64,000 nt of DNA from JAKAWQ01 sp963745975 (GCA_963745975.1 CAVUZJ010000014.1:1-64000), one strand, 5' to 3'. Positions 51,966 through 61,453 are shown, numbered from the stretch's first letter. Notes: generated by a model from the sequence alone, not told the origin. A program made the numbers and translations.

Positions 51966-52658
51966 TCAGGATCTGAGCGCCCGGACAGTCGCCAGGACCT
52001 TTTCCGTCGTGCGCTCGATATGCTGCCGGTTGGCCGCGATCGCCCCGTCCGGGTCGCGCGCAAGCATCGCCTCCATCAGGCGCCGATGCTCCGCAACGTC
52101 GTCGCGCGGCGGCGAGCGTTGCGCGATCGAAAGCGCGACATAGCGCTCCGCCTGATCGAACAGTGCCTCGCGGGTCGAGAGGAGCAGCGGCGAGCCGCAG
52201 CCGGCGACCAGCGCGTGATGAAAATCGCGGTGCTCCCGCCGCCACGCCTCGCTGACGTGGCCGGGCCGGCCGGCCTCCGACTTGTCATGCCGGCGCAGGC
52301 GATGGAACGCGGCGACGATGTCGGCCTCCCAGGCGACCCCGCCTCTCTCGATCGCCCAGCGAATCGCAATCCCCTCGATCTCGACGCGATTCGCGCTGAG
52401 ATCGAGGAGGTGGGCGCGCGAGATCGGCGAGACGCGAAAGCCGCGGTTCTGCTCGAGGATGACGAGGCCCTCGGCCTCCAGCCGCATCAGCGCCTCGCGG
52501 ATCGGGCTTGCGCCGGCGCCGTAGCGCTCGCGCAGTTCCTCCAGCCTGAGCCTCGCCTCGGGCTGGAAGTCGCAGCCGATGATGTCCGCGCGCAGACGTT
52601 CGCACACAAGCGCGGTGAGCGAGGGCGAAATCGTCGGGCTCGCGGAAGGTTGAGGCAT
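51966..52658 (-). CDS. GntR-family regulator, FCD type
   Basis: A 230-aa protein. Winged helix: LTALVCERLRADIIGCDFQP, RLEELRERYGAGASPIREAL, MRLEAEGLVILEQNRGFRVS. FCD domain: EHRDFHHALVAGCGSPLLLS and EHRRLMEAMLARDPDGAIAA with the conserved metal-binding His residues. It lies divergently from the ABC transporter and upstream of the Ldh gene on the same strand, so it probably controls both. The palindrome at 52737 is a likely operator. Confidence 0.87.
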   Translation of the reverse strand: MPQPSASPTISPSLTALVCERLRADIIGCDFQPEARLRLEELRERYGAGASPIREALMRLEAEGLVILEQNRGFRVSPISRAHLLDLSANRVEIEGIAIRWAIERGGVAWEADIVAAFHRLRRHDKSEAGRPGHVSEAWRREHRDFHHALVAGCGSPLLLSTREALFDQAERYVALSIAQRSPPRDDVAEHRRLMEAMLARDPDGAIAANRQHIERTTEKVLATVRALRS

Positions 52659-52736
52659 GAAGATCGATGCTTTCCCAATGCAAGCCGAGCGCGACGCGGG
52701 TTGACCCATAACACCCCATGTTTCGGCAAGCAACAG

Positions 52737-52758
52737 TATTTTCGAAAATAGTTTGACT
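52737..52758. promoter_or_regulatory. Candidate GntR operator overlapping a promoter
   Basis: TATTTTCGAAAATA (52737-52750) is a perfect 14-bp palindrome in an AT-rich island of otherwise GC-rich DNA, midway between the divergent GntR and ABC-transporter genes. TTGACT (52753-52758) directly follows and could be a -35 element for the plus-strand genes; no good -10 was found. Confidence 0.55.
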
Positions 52759-52839
52759 TTTCGACGATAGGATAGCGACATGAGTCCGCGCCCCGACACG
52801 GACGCCCCAGATCGAGGCCAGATCGAGGAGAGAGAAGAG

Positions 52840-53885
52840 ATGCGGAGTTGGTTCGGATCAAAAGGGCTCGGCCGCCGGGCGCTGGTCGGAAGCGCGCTCG
52901 GCGCGGCCGCGCTTTCGCGCCCTCTCCGCGCTCTCGCCGCCCCACCGCCCGGGCTCACGAAGCTCACCTTCTCGCTCGATTTCATCCCCCTCGGCCGCCA
53001 CGCACCCTGGTACGCGGCAATCGGGGCCGGCTATTTTCGCCAGGCGGGGCTCGACGTGACGATCATTCCCGCCCAGGGCACCGCGCAGGCCCTGCAGTCC
53101 GTCGCCTCGGGCGTCGCAGAGCTTGGCCTCGCCGATCTCCCCGGCCTCGCGATCGCCCGCGGCGCCGGTGCGAGGATCCGGATCGTGACCGTCAACTATC
53201 AGAAATCGCCTTATGCCGTCTTCAGCCTTTCGCCGGGTGCCGCGGTCACCCGCACCAAGCAGCTCGAAGGGCTGAAGCTCGGCTCGGGCGCCGGCAGCTT
53301 CACCCCCAAGCTTCTCGTCGGCCTGATGACGGAGAAGGGGCTCGATCCCAAGAAGCTCGAGATCGTGGACATTGCGCCCTCGGCGCGCGCCAACATGCTG
53401 CTGACCCGCCAGATCCCGGCGATCGAGTTCTTCGTCATGTCGGAGCCGGGCCTGAAGGCGGCCGCCGCCACCGTTCACGCAGAGCTCGACACCTTCCTCC
53501 TCGCCGACCACGGGCTCGATCTCTACTCGCTCGGCATCGCCGGGACGGACAGCTTCATCGCCGGCAACCAGGATCTCGTAAAGCGCTTTGTCCGCGCCGC
53601 CCTCCTCGGATGGCAACTCGCTCTCGCCGATCCCGCGAAGGCGGCAGCTTACCAGAAGCAATTCGTCCCGACGCTGAACGAGAAGGGCATCGTCGCCGAG
53701 ATCGAGATCGTGCGCGGCCTCGCCGTCACGCCGGAGACGAGGAAGAACGGCCTCGGCTGGTTCGATCCGGCTCGGATCCAATCTAATATCGACTTCGTCG
53801 CCAAATATATCGGCATTCCGGGAACGGTGCCGAAGGCCTCCGATCTCTACGCGGCGGGCTTCCTGCCGACGCCGCCGATCCTGCC

Positions 53886-53889
<4 letters not shown>
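52840..53889 (+). CDS. NMT1/SsuA-type ABC transporter substrate-binding protein
   Basis: A 349-aa exported binding protein. ATG 52840 has GAGGAGAGAGAAGAG upstream and opens a twin-arginine-like signal (GLGRRALVGSALGAAAL); the in-frame ATG 52780 would sit too near the presumed promoter. Motifs: TFSLDFIPLGRHAPWYAAIG, AGYFRQAGLDVTIIPAQGTA and GVAELGLADLPGLAIARGAG. The family binds pyrimidine precursors, nitrate or sulfonates. Confidence 0.85.
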
Positions 53890-54688
<799 letters not shown>

Positions 54689-54692
<4 letters not shown>

Positions 54693-55453
54693 GGCTCGCC
54701 CATCTCGGGAACGCGCTCTTTCCGCTGCTCGGCATCGCGGTGGTCGTGGTGGCCTGGCAGGCCTATGTCGATATCTTCGACGTGAGCCGCATCGTTCTCC
54801 CCGGGCCGCTCGGAATCTATGCCTCCGCCGCGCAGAACTGGCCGCTCCTGATGCGCGAGTCCTGGCCCACCTTCCTTGAATCCGCCTATGGATTCGCCCT
54901 GGCGGTCGTGATCGGGGTCCCGATGGCGGTCGCGGTCGCGAATTCGCGCCTCCTCAACCTGACGCTCTACCCGCTCTTCGTGGCGACCCAATCGATTCCG
55001 AAGGTCGCGGTCGCGCCCATCGTCCTCGTCTGGTTCGGCATCGGCCTCAAATCGAAGCTTGCGATCGCCTTCCTCGTCGCCTTCTTCCCGGTCGTGGTGG
55101 ACACCGCGACCGGCCTCGCCGGCACGCCCGCCGGGTTGCTGGAGCTCGCCCGCTCCCTCCGCGCCACACCCTGGCAGGTCTTCTGGAAGGTCCAGCTTCC
55201 CGCCGCACTTCCCCACATGTTCGCAGGCGCGAAGGTTGCGGTGACGCTGGCCGTGGTGGGCGCGGTGATCGGCGAGTTCGTCGGCTCCAACAACGGGCTC
55301 GGCAATCTTCTGCTGGCGGCCAATTCTCAGCTCGATAGCGCGCTTGCCTGGGCGGCTCTGATCTGGCTCGGCGCGCTCGGGATCCTGCTGTTCCTCGCCG
55401 TCGTTTTGGTCGAGCGCCTGGCGATGCCCTGGGCCAGACTGCAAGGACATTGA
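54689..55453 (+). CDS. NMT1/SsuC-type ABC transporter permease
   Basis: A 254-aa permease with about six helices. SRIVLPGPLGIYASAAQNWP and LESAYGFALAVVIGVPMAVA are typical of SsuC/TauC proteins. The EAA loop is ELARSLRATPWQVFWKVQLP with AALPHMFAGAKVAVTLAVVG. The start overlaps the ATPase stop (ATGA). Last gene of the transporter operon. Confidence 0.88.
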
Positions 55454-55517
55454 GCCTGCCTCGGACCGGCAAGGCGAGCACCGCTCGCCGTGACGTCGCG
55501 CCCCACGCGTCAACGGT

Positions 55518-56438
55518 TCAGCGCGGAAACGCGAGCGGGAGGCCGGGCTCGGGCCAGTCGAGCGCGGCGAGCCGGCCGGTGCCGGAGAGCGTGATAAAGG
55601 CGGTGCGAAGATCCGCGCCGCCGAAGCAGATATTCGTGGTCATCGGGTCGGGCAGGCTTGTCTGGCTGAGCACGCGTCCATCGGGCGAGACGATTGTGAT
55701 GGCGCCGGTGATCAGGGTTGCGATGCAGATATTGCCCGAGGCGGCGACGGCGAGGCTGTCGAAGCGCTGATAGCCGGGAAGGCCGATGACGAGGCGGCCT
55801 CCATGCGGCGAGGGGAAGGGATGCTTTGCGACTTTCCCCGGCTCGATGATGTCGAAGGCCCAGAGGCGGGAGGTTTCGGTCTCGGCGACGTAGAGCGTCT
55901 TGCCGTCGGGCGAGAGGCCGATGCCGTTCGGCGTGAGCACCGGAAAGGCGATCTCGACGATGCGCGAGCCGTCCGCACGCGCGTAGTAGACGCCGCCATG
56001 ATCGCGCTCGTGCGCGCGGTTCTTGCCGAGGTCGGTGAAGTAGAAGCCACCCTCGGCGTCGAAGACGAGATCGTTCGGGCCGCGGAGCTTCCGCCCCTCG
56101 CAGGAATCGTAGAGCAGCGCGACCGCGCCGGTTGCCGGGTCGATGCGCTCGATCCGCCCCCCGCTATACGCCGCAGGCTGGAAGGTCGGGCGCAGCAGCT
56201 TGCCGTCGTCGATCCAGGCGAAGCCGCCGTTGTTGCAGCAATAGAGCGCGCCGTCCGGGCCGAGTGCCAGGCCGTTCGGCCCGCCGCCGGGTGTCGCGAT
56301 GACCGAGACGGCGCCGTCCGAAGCGACGCGGCTCACCGTGCCGCGCGCGATCTCGACGAGAGCGACCGAGCCGTCCGGCATGGCGACGGGGCCTTCGGGA
56401 AAGCGGAGACCGGTGGCGAGGATTCTTGGCTCCGTCAT
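55518..56438 (-). CDS. SMP-30/gluconolactonase family protein
   Basis: A 306-aa six-bladed propeller: TGLRFPEGPVAMPDGSVALV (metal Glu), GGGPNGLALGPDGALYCCNN, LRGPNDLVFDAEGGFYFTDL and TPNGIGLSPDGKTLYVAETE. These carry the conserved Glu, Asn and Asp ligands of lactonases in this family. Convergent with the ABC transporter and separated from thiE by 10 bp on the same strand. Substrate probably a sugar-acid lactone. Confidence 0.87.
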   Translation of the reverse strand: MTEPRILATGLRFPEGPVAMPDGSVALVEIARGTVSRVASDGAVSVIATPGGGPNGLALGPDGALYCCNNGGFAWIDDGKLLRPTFQPAAYSGGRIERIDPATGAVALLYDSCEGRKLRGPNDLVFDAEGGFYFTDLGKNRAHERDHGGVYYARADGSRIVEIAFPVLTPNGIGLSPDGKTLYVAETETSRLWAFDIIEPGKVAKHPFPSPHGGRLVIGLPGYQRFDSLAVAASGNICIATLITGAITIVSPDGRVLSQTSLPDPMTTNICFGGADLRTAFITLSGTGRLAALDWPEPGLPLAFPR

Positions 56439-56448
56439 GGTTCTCTCC

Positions 56449-57105
56449 TCAAAGCTCGACGAGCGCGGCGGCGATCGCCTCGTTGAGCGCGCGCACGCCG
56501 GCCGCGGGCCCCTCGGGATGGTTCCACACCGCGGCGACGACGGCGAGGAAGTCGGCGCCCGCTGCGACGAGCGGGGCGCAATTCGCCGCCGTGATCCCGC
56601 CGATCGCGACGCAAGGGATCTCCATCAACTCCGACCACCAGGCGAGAAGGTCGGGTTCGGCGCGCGTCGGCGCCTCCTTGGTCGCGGTCGGGAAGAAGGC
56701 GCCGAAGGCGACATAGTCCGCGCCGTCCTCGCCCGCCTGCATGGCGAGGTCGCGGCTCGCGTGGCAGGTCACGCCGAGCATGCGATCGGGGCCGAGAATG
56801 CGGCGGGCCTCGCGGGCCGGCATGTCGGTCTGGCCGACATGGGCGCCATCGCAGCCCATCACGACGGCGAGGTCGGGCCGGTCGTTCAGGATGAAGGCGA
56901 CGCCGCGGGACTGCGCGACGGGGGCGAGGACGGCGATGGCGCGGCGGAGCGCGGCATCGTCGGCGTCCTTGAGGCGGAGCTGGACGGCGGCGACGTCGCC
57001 GGCATCGAGTGCGGCGGCGAGGTCGTCGCGGAAAGCCTCCGGCGCGAGCGCGGGCGGCGTGACGAGATAGAGCCGGCAGGCCCGGCTCGCTGCTCCGCCG
57101 CTCAC
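56449..57105 (-). CDS. thiE: Thiamine phosphate synthase
   Basis: A 218-aa TIM barrel. LYLVTPPALAPEAFRDDLAA start, AVQLRLKDADDAALRRAIAV, FILNDRPDLAVVMGCDGAHV (NDR and the DGxHxGQ motif, HVGQTDMPA), YVAFGAFFPTATKE and CVAIGGITAANCAPLVAAGA. All phosphate and pyrophosphate contact motifs of ThiE are present. It couples HMP-PP and thiazole phosphate. The stop-start overlap (ATGA-type) links it to the gene at 57102. Confidence 0.88.
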   Translation of the reverse strand: MSGGAASRACRLYLVTPPALAPEAFRDDLAAALDAGDVAAVQLRLKDADDAALRRAIAVLAPVAQSRGVAFILNDRPDLAVVMGCDGAHVGQTDMPAREARRILGPDRMLGVTCHASRDLAMQAGEDGADYVAFGAFFPTATKEAPTRAEPDLLAWWSELMEIPCVAIGGITAANCAPLVAAGADFLAVVAAVWNHPEGPAAGVRALNEAIAAALVEL

Positions 57106-57506
57106 GCGCGGAGCCAGGCTGGAAGGCGCCGCGCGGCGCCGGGCTCAGCGAGGTCGAGCGCGGGCGGAGCGACGGGGAGGAGGCGCGCGCCGCAGGCGGC
57201 GGCGATGCGCGCAACCTCGGGAAAGGCCGGGCAGAGCGGATCGAGCACGAGACCGCGGAGGCCGACGCGCAGCGCCTCGAGCGCCCGGCCGGGGGCATCG
57301 GCGCAATCGAGCAGTTCGTCCGCGTCCGTATGGGGGAACGCGGCGCGCGCGGCTTCGATCAGCGCCTGCCACCAGCCGCAGCCGGCGTAGAGCGCCGCCC
57401 CGGGAGCGGAGAGCAAAGTGAGCGGGAGGCCCGGCGCGAGCCCGGTCTCGGCATCGGCGAGGCCGTGCACGATCACCGCCGGGCGCACCGCCGTTTGCAG
57501 CATCAT
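57102..57506 (-). CDS. Conserved-looking hypothetical protein upstream of thiE
   Basis: A 134-aa protein, translationally coupled to thiE. RPAVIVHGLADAETGLAPGL and LPLTLLSAPGAALYAGCGWW open it; ALEALRVGLRGLVLDPLCPA and VARIAAACGARLLPVAPPAL follow. No domain recognised, but the Ala/Leu-rich alternation suggests a small Rossmann-like alpha/beta protein. It diverges from the zapA unit. Confidence 0.6.
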   Translation of the reverse strand: MMLQTAVRPAVIVHGLADAETGLAPGLPLTLLSAPGAALYAGCGWWQALIEAARAAFPHTDADELLDCADAPGRALEALRVGLRGLVLDPLCPAFPEVARIAAACGARLLPVAPPALDLAEPGAARRLPAWLRA

Positions 57507-57544
57507 GCTTGACGTTCAAGCAATTGCGGGCGTTGATTGCAACC

Positions 57545-57772
57545 GTGCTGGAGAGACCGAAGAGGAAGGTGGCGGCGGACCGGGCGGTGCCGGGGGGCGA
57601 AGAGCTGGCCGAGGCGGCGGCGCGCCTCGAGGCGGCGCTGGAACGGATCGCCCGCCAAGCCGCGGAACGGCCGCCCTCGGAGCGGATCGAGGATCCGCGC
57701 GTCGCCCGAGTGTTGGCAAGGCTCGATGCGCTGATCTCCAGCCTGCGCGGCGCTCTTGCCCGGCCCGGTTGA
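57545..57772 (+). CDS. Small coiled-coil protein upstream of zapA (DUF4164-like)
   Basis: About 75 aa. EELAEAAARLEAALERIARQ is a clear amphipathic coiled coil, followed by RVARVLARLDALISSLRGAL. Small coiled-coil proteins of this kind often precede zapA in alphaproteobacteria. The start is uncertain: GTG 57545 is used, but TTG 57509 would add 12 residues; neither has a good ribosome binding site. It ends nine bases before zapA. Confidence 0.6.
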   Translation: MLERPKRKVAADRAVPGGEELAEAAARLEAALERIARQAAERPPSERIEDPRVARVLARLDALISSLRGALARPG

Positions 57773-57781
57773 GGTGCCCGC

Positions 57782-58096
57782 ATGGCGGAAGTGAGCGTGC
57801 GCGTGAACGGCTATGTCTACACCGTCGGCTGCGAGGACGGGCAGGAGGCGCATCTGCAGGCAATGGCCGGCGAGGTGGATGCGCGGATCTCCAGCATCAA
57901 GGCGGTCGGCGCGCAGAGCGGCGAGTCGCGGCTTCTGATGCTGGCGGCGCTGCTGCTGGCGGACGAGCTCTACGACCTCAAACTCGCCAAGCCGGAGGCG
58001 GCCGCGGCCGCCGGCAGCGAGACGGAGCTCGCGCGGCGGCTCGGGCGGCTGGCGGTGCGGGCCGAGGCGATTGCCGATGCGCTCGAGCGACCCTAG
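57782..58096 (+). CDS. zapA: Cell division protein ZapA
   Basis: A 104-aa protein: VSVRVNGYVYTVGCEDGQEA then HLQAMAGEVDARISSIKAVG is the ZapA globular head; the LMLAALLLADELYDLKL helix and the Ala/Arg-rich tail form the coiled coil. ZapA bundles FtsZ filaments at mid-cell. Its position just before 6S RNA is a conserved gene order. Confidence 0.88.
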   Translation: MAEVSVRVNGYVYTVGCEDGQEAHLQAMAGEVDARISSIKAVGAQSGESRLLMLAALLLADELYDLKLAKPEAAAAAGSETELARRLGRLAVRAEAIADALERP

Positions 58097-58097
58097 A

Positions 58098-58268
58098 TTG
58101 GGTGGTGCGGGGCTGCCCGGTGCGTCAGGCAATTCATCTCCGGGGCCAGTAAGCATCCTCTCGGGAGCTGGCGCTGCCGCGGTCGTGGCCGCGGTATCCG
58201 GTGCCCACCTGCAAACGCAGGCCTTGGGAGGGTGAGACGCCAACGGCCAGGGCGGCTCCGCACCCTGA
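58098..58268 (+). ncRNA. ssrS: 6S RNA
   Basis: The stretch sits between zapA and the 5-formyl-THF cyclo-ligase gene, the standard locus of 6S RNA. The ends pair: GGTGCGGGGCTGCC (58104-58117) with GGCGGCTCCGCACC (58251-58264), with wobbles. A central region of mixed pairing including GCTGCCGCGGTCGTGGC lies between, as expected for a long rod with a central bubble. Limits are approximate. 6S RNA binds sigma70 RNA polymerase in stationary phase. Confidence 0.75.
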
Positions 58269-58821
58269 TCTTCGGCGTGCCAAGGAAGCGGCGCGGCTTG
58301 CCGCCCTCGCGCGGCGCGCGGGCGCGGACCCCGCGCTGGGCGAGCGCCTTGCCGGGCACGTGCTTGCCGAGGCGCCGCCGCCGGCCGGGGCCGTGGTTGC
58401 CGGCTATTGGCCGATCGGCGACGAGATCGACATCCGCCCGCTGCTCCTGCGCCTCATCGCGCGCGGCCACGCGATCGTGCTCCCCGAGACGCCGCGCCGG
58501 GGCGCCGCGCTCCGGTTTCGCCGCTTCTCGCCCGGAGAGGCGCTGGTGCGCGAGCCGTTCGGCACCTTTGCCCCGCAGGGCGAATACCTGCTTCCGGATT
58601 TCCTGATCGTGCCGCTGCTCGCCTTCGACCGGCGCGGTCGGCGGCTCGGCTATGGCGGGGGCTATTACGACCGCACGCTCAGCGCGCTGCCCGCCGCCGG
58701 CCGGCTGGGCGCGGCCTTCGCCCTCCAGGAAATTGCCGAGGTGCCGGCCGGGCCGGAGGACGAGCGTCTGCCTGCCATTGCCACCGAGAACGGCGTCATC
58801 TTCTGCGCCGAAGAGAGCTGA
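58201..58821 (+). CDS. 5-formyltetrahydrofolate cyclo-ligase
   Basis: A 5-FCL protein of up to 206 aa. PDLRRAKEAARLAALARRAG is the usual N-terminal helix. VVAGYWPIGDEIDIRPLLLR, GAALRFRRFSPGEALVREPF and the MTHFS signature RRLGYGGGYYDRTLS follow. Converts 5-formyl-THF to methenyl-THF with ATP. The only in-frame canonical start before the conserved N terminus is GTG 58201, which lies inside the 6S RNA, so the gene and RNA overlap or a non-standard start is used. Confidence 0.85.
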   Translation: MPTCKRRPWEGETPTARAAPHPDLRRAKEAARLAALARRAGADPALGERLAGHVLAEAPPPAGAVVAGYWPIGDEIDIRPLLLRLIARGHAIVLPETPRRGAALRFRRFSPGEALVREPFGTFAPQGEYLLPDFLIVPLLAFDRRGRRLGYGGGYYDRTLSALPAAGRLGAAFALQEIAEVPAGPEDERLPAIATENGVIFCAEES

Positions 58822-58824
58822 GCG

Positions 58825-59640
58825 ATGCGCATCCTCTTCCTCGGCGACATCGTGGGCAGGACCGGGCGCGAGGCGGTCGCGGCCGCGCTGCCGGGCCTGC
58901 GCGAGGAGCTCGCCGTCGATCTCGCAGTGGTGAACGCGGAGAATGCCTCGCACGGGTTCGGGCTCGCCCCCGAGATGGCGCGCGCACTTTTCGCCGCCGG
59001 CGCGGACGTGCTGACACTCGGCAACCATGCCTGGGACCGGCGCGAGATCGTGGGCTTCATCGGCGACGAGCCGCGCCTCATCCGCCCGCTCAACCTGCCG
59101 CCCGGAACGCCGGGCGCCGGTTCGGTCGCCGTCACGCTCGCGGACGGGCGCAAGGCGCTGGTGCTGAACGCCATGGGACGGCTCTTCATGGACCTCTCGG
59201 ACTGCCCTTTTCGCGGCACCGAGCGGGTGCTCGCCCAGCACCGGCTCGGCAGCACGGTCGCGGCGATCCTGGTCGATTTCCACGCCGAGGCCACCAGCGA
59301 AAAAATGGCGTTCGGCCACTCCTTCGACGGCCAGGTCTCGCTGGTGGCGGGAACCCACACGCACTGCCCGGCGGCCGACCACCAGATCCTGCCGGGCGGG
59401 ACCGGGTTCATCTCGGATGTCGGGATGTGCGGGGACTATGACAGCGTGATCGGGATGCTGAAGGGCCCGGCGACCACGCGCTTCTGGAGCCGGATGAGCG
59501 GCGAACGGCTCTCGCCGGCGGAGGGCGAAGCAACGATCTGCGGGGTGTTCATCGAGACCGACGACGCGACCGGCCTCGCCCGCCGGATCGAGCCGCTGCG
59601 GCGGGGCGGGCGGCTCTCGCAGGCGAGCCCTACCAGATAA
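58825..59640 (+). CDS. TIGR00282-family metallophosphoesterase (YmdB-like)
   Basis: A 271-aa calcineurin-like phosphoesterase. MRILFLGDIVGRTGREAVAA, NAENASHGFGLAPEMARALF (NAEN motif), LTLGNHAWDRREI, VDFHAEATSEKMAFGHSFDG and VAGTHTHCPAADHQILPGG carry all metal ligands. B. subtilis YmdB hydrolyses 2',3'-cAMP and affects RNA turnover. Three bases after the 5-FCL stop, so cotranscribed. Confidence 0.9.
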   Translation: MRILFLGDIVGRTGREAVAAALPGLREELAVDLAVVNAENASHGFGLAPEMARALFAAGADVLTLGNHAWDRREIVGFIGDEPRLIRPLNLPPGTPGAGSVAVTLADGRKALVLNAMGRLFMDLSDCPFRGTERVLAQHRLGSTVAAILVDFHAEATSEKMAFGHSFDGQVSLVAGTHTHCPAADHQILPGGTGFISDVGMCGDYDSVIGMLKGPATTRFWSRMSGERLSPAEGEATICGVFIETDDATGLARRIEPLRRGGRLSQASPTR

Positions 59641-60490
59641 CCCGCCGATAGAGGTGCCAGGTGGCGTGGCCGAGCACGGGCAGCACGATCGCCAGCCCAA
59701 GCAGGAACGGGATCGAACCCACCACGAGGCCGGCCGCGACGATCAGCCCCCAGGCGGCCATCGGCACCGGATTGGTTCTGACCGCACGGATGGACGTCCC
59801 GATGGCAGTCTCAAGCCGGACATCGCGGTCGAGCAGCAGCGGAAAGGAAACAACGCTGACGGCGAGGGCCAAAACGGCGAAGAGGAAGCCCACGCCAACG
59901 CCGGCAACGATCATCGCCCAGCCCGCGTTCGTCGTGAACACCGCATTGACGAAGGCACCGAGCGAGGCAGGGGACTTCGGCCCGAGCGTCGCGTCATAGA
60001 TCAGGCCGGCGGCGAGCAGCCAGAGAAGAAAGATCAACATCAGCAGAAGGCCGAGCACAAGGATTTTTCCGACGGCGTGCGAGCGGAAGACGCCGAAAGC
60101 GTCCACCCAGGTCACGTGCTCGCGCTCCTCGCTCCGCCGGCTCATCTCGTCGAGGCCGACGGCGGCGAGCGGCCCGATCAGGGCGAATCCGGCAACCAAG
60201 GGAAAGATCAGGGGCAGCACGTTGTAGCCGGCGACGAGCCAGCCGAAGACAAGCCCGGCCACCGGATAGATCAGGCAAAGAAACACCGCATCGCCGCGGA
60301 AGGTCGCGAAATCGGCCGCACCCCGGCGCAAGGCGACCAAGAGGTCCTCGAAGCCGATGCGGCGGACCATGGGGGCGCCGCGCGCGACGCTCGGGCGGCT
60401 CTCGTTGTCGGCGACCGAGCCCACCGCGGTGACCGCGATCTTGACCTCTTCCCACACCCACTCGACCGGGCTTCGGCTGCGGATAGCCAT
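59630..60490 (-). CDS. DUF2189 family membrane protein
   Basis: A 286-aa protein with about six hydrophobic helices. RRIGFEDLLVALRRGAADFA and AVFLCLIYPVAGLVFGWLVA are the conserved opening; DEMSRRSEEREHVTWVDAFG is the conserved loop; LDRDVRLETAIGTSIRAVRT follows. GGGAGGAAGCATC precedes the start. Function unknown. It overlaps the convergent YmdB-like gene by 11 bp. Confidence 0.82.
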   Translation of the reverse strand: MAIRSRSPVEWVWEEVKIAVTAVGSVADNESRPSVARGAPMVRRIGFEDLLVALRRGAADFATFRGDAVFLCLIYPVAGLVFGWLVAGYNVLPLIFPLVAGFALIGPLAAVGLDEMSRRSEEREHVTWVDAFGVFRSHAVGKILVLGLLLMLIFLLWLLAAGLIYDATLGPKSPASLGAFVNAVFTTNAGWAMIVAGVGVGFLFAVLALAVSVVSFPLLLDRDVRLETAIGTSIRAVRTNPVPMAAWGLIVAAGLVVGSIPFLLGLAIVLPVLGHATWHLYRRVIW

Positions 60491-60610
60491 GATGCTTCCT
60501 CCCGAACCGTGGTTCGCGGCCGCGCACGCGTCGCGACCCGCCAGGCCGGCGGAGATTACGCCGCCGCTCGCCGGCGCGCGAGGAAATCCGGGCCTTGACC
60601 CCACCGCCGC

Positions 60611-60663
60611 CAAAAGGGGGCTCTGCCCCCTTTTGAAACCCCCGGCAAAGGCGGAGCCTTTGC
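60611..60663. repeat. Double palindrome (GGGGGCTCTGCCCCC family)
   Basis: CAAAAGGGGGC and GCCCCCTTTTG around TCT (60611-60635) are followed by GCAAAGGC and GCCTTTGC around GGA (60645-60663). Both are perfect. The first has a T-run on its 3' arm and could terminate transcription on either strand. It shares its core with 36036-36050. Confidence 0.75.
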
Positions 60664-60718
60664 AATCCATTCCCGGGTTCCCATCGCGCGGGAGGAGCCT
60701 GACGCTCGGCGCCGAACC

Positions 60719-60746
60719 TTGCTCCGACGCAGAAAATGACTATTAT
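60719..60746 (+). promoter_or_regulatory. Predicted sigma70-type promoter of the toxin-antitoxin operon
   Basis: TTGCTC (60719-60724), 16 nt, TATTAT (60741-60746). A start site near 60753 gives a leader of about 24 nt before the antitoxin ATG. The region around the -10 (TATTATGACCATACAGG) is AT-rich and could hold an autorepression site. Confidence 0.55.
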
Positions 60747-60776
60747 GACCATACAGGTTATTACCGGGTGGCAACA

Positions 60777-61031
60777 ATGGCGTCTGGCACTTGGACGATC
60801 GCCGAAGCGAAGGCGAAATTCAGCGAGCTGGTCGCTCAAGTGCGCGCCGGCGGCCCGCAGACCATCACCAAGCGCGGGCAGCCGACGGTCGTAGTGGTCT
60901 CGGCCGAAGAGTGGGAGCGAAAGACGCGTCGCGCCGGAAATCTAGCGGAGTTCTTTGCGGAATCTCCCCTGCGCGGTTCGGGCCTCAAAGCCTCCCGGAC
61001 GAAGGATCGTCCACGGCAGGTGGATCTGTGA
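60777..61031 (+). CDS. Antitoxin, Phd/YefM type
   Basis: An 84-aa protein: WTIAEAKAKFSELVAQVRAG, GPQTITKRGQPTVVVVSAEE then EWERKTR, the Phd/YefM DNA-binding fold. The C-terminal tail (NLAEFFAESPLRGSGLKASR) contains the FFAESPL toxin-wrapping motif usual for partners of VapC. It overlaps the toxin gene start (GTGA). Confidence 0.88.
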   Translation: MASGTWTIAEAKAKFSELVAQVRAGGPQTITKRGQPTVVVVSAEEWERKTRRAGNLAEFFAESPLRGSGLKASRTKDRPRQVDL

Positions 61032-61453
61032 ATTTTCTGCTCGACACGAACGTCGTCTCCGAGTGGACGAAGCAGCGTCCGGATGCGGGCGTGGTGGCCT
61101 GGCTCGCGGAGGCGGACGAAGATCGGGTGTTCCTCAGTGTCGTGACACTGGCCGAACTGCGCCGCGGGATCGAAATTCTGCCGGCCGGCGCCCGGCGTGA
61201 CCGGCTTGACGCCTGGCTGAGCGAGGACCTGCCGCTCCGCTTCGAGGCGCGAGTGCTCCCCGTCGATGCCGGGACAGCCAATGTCTGGGGGAAGGTGATG
61301 GCCAGGGGACAGGCTGCCGGGCGGCCCGTCGGCGCCATGGACGCGTTCGTCGCTGCCACGGCCGAACAGCACGACCTCACCTTGGTGACGCGCAATGTTG
61401 CCGATTTCGAGGCCTTGAACGTGCGGTTGATCAACCCCTGGAGAGGCGGCTGA
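61028..61453 (+). CDS. vapC: PIN-domain toxin, VapC type
   Basis: A 141-aa PIN ribonuclease: FLLDTNVVSEWTKQRPD (first Asp), LSVVTLAELRRGIEILP (Glu), GAMDAFVAATAEQHDLTLVT then RNVADFE (remaining Asp residues). All four acidic residues of the active site are in place, so the toxin appears intact. GTG start overlaps the antitoxin stop. Such toxins cleave tRNA or rRNA. Confidence 0.9.
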   Translation: MNFLLDTNVVSEWTKQRPDAGVVAWLAEADEDRVFLSVVTLAELRRGIEILPAGARRDRLDAWLSEDLPLRFEARVLPVDAGTANVWGKVMARGQAAGRPVGAMDAFVAATAEQHDLTLVTRNVADFEALNVRLINPWRGG

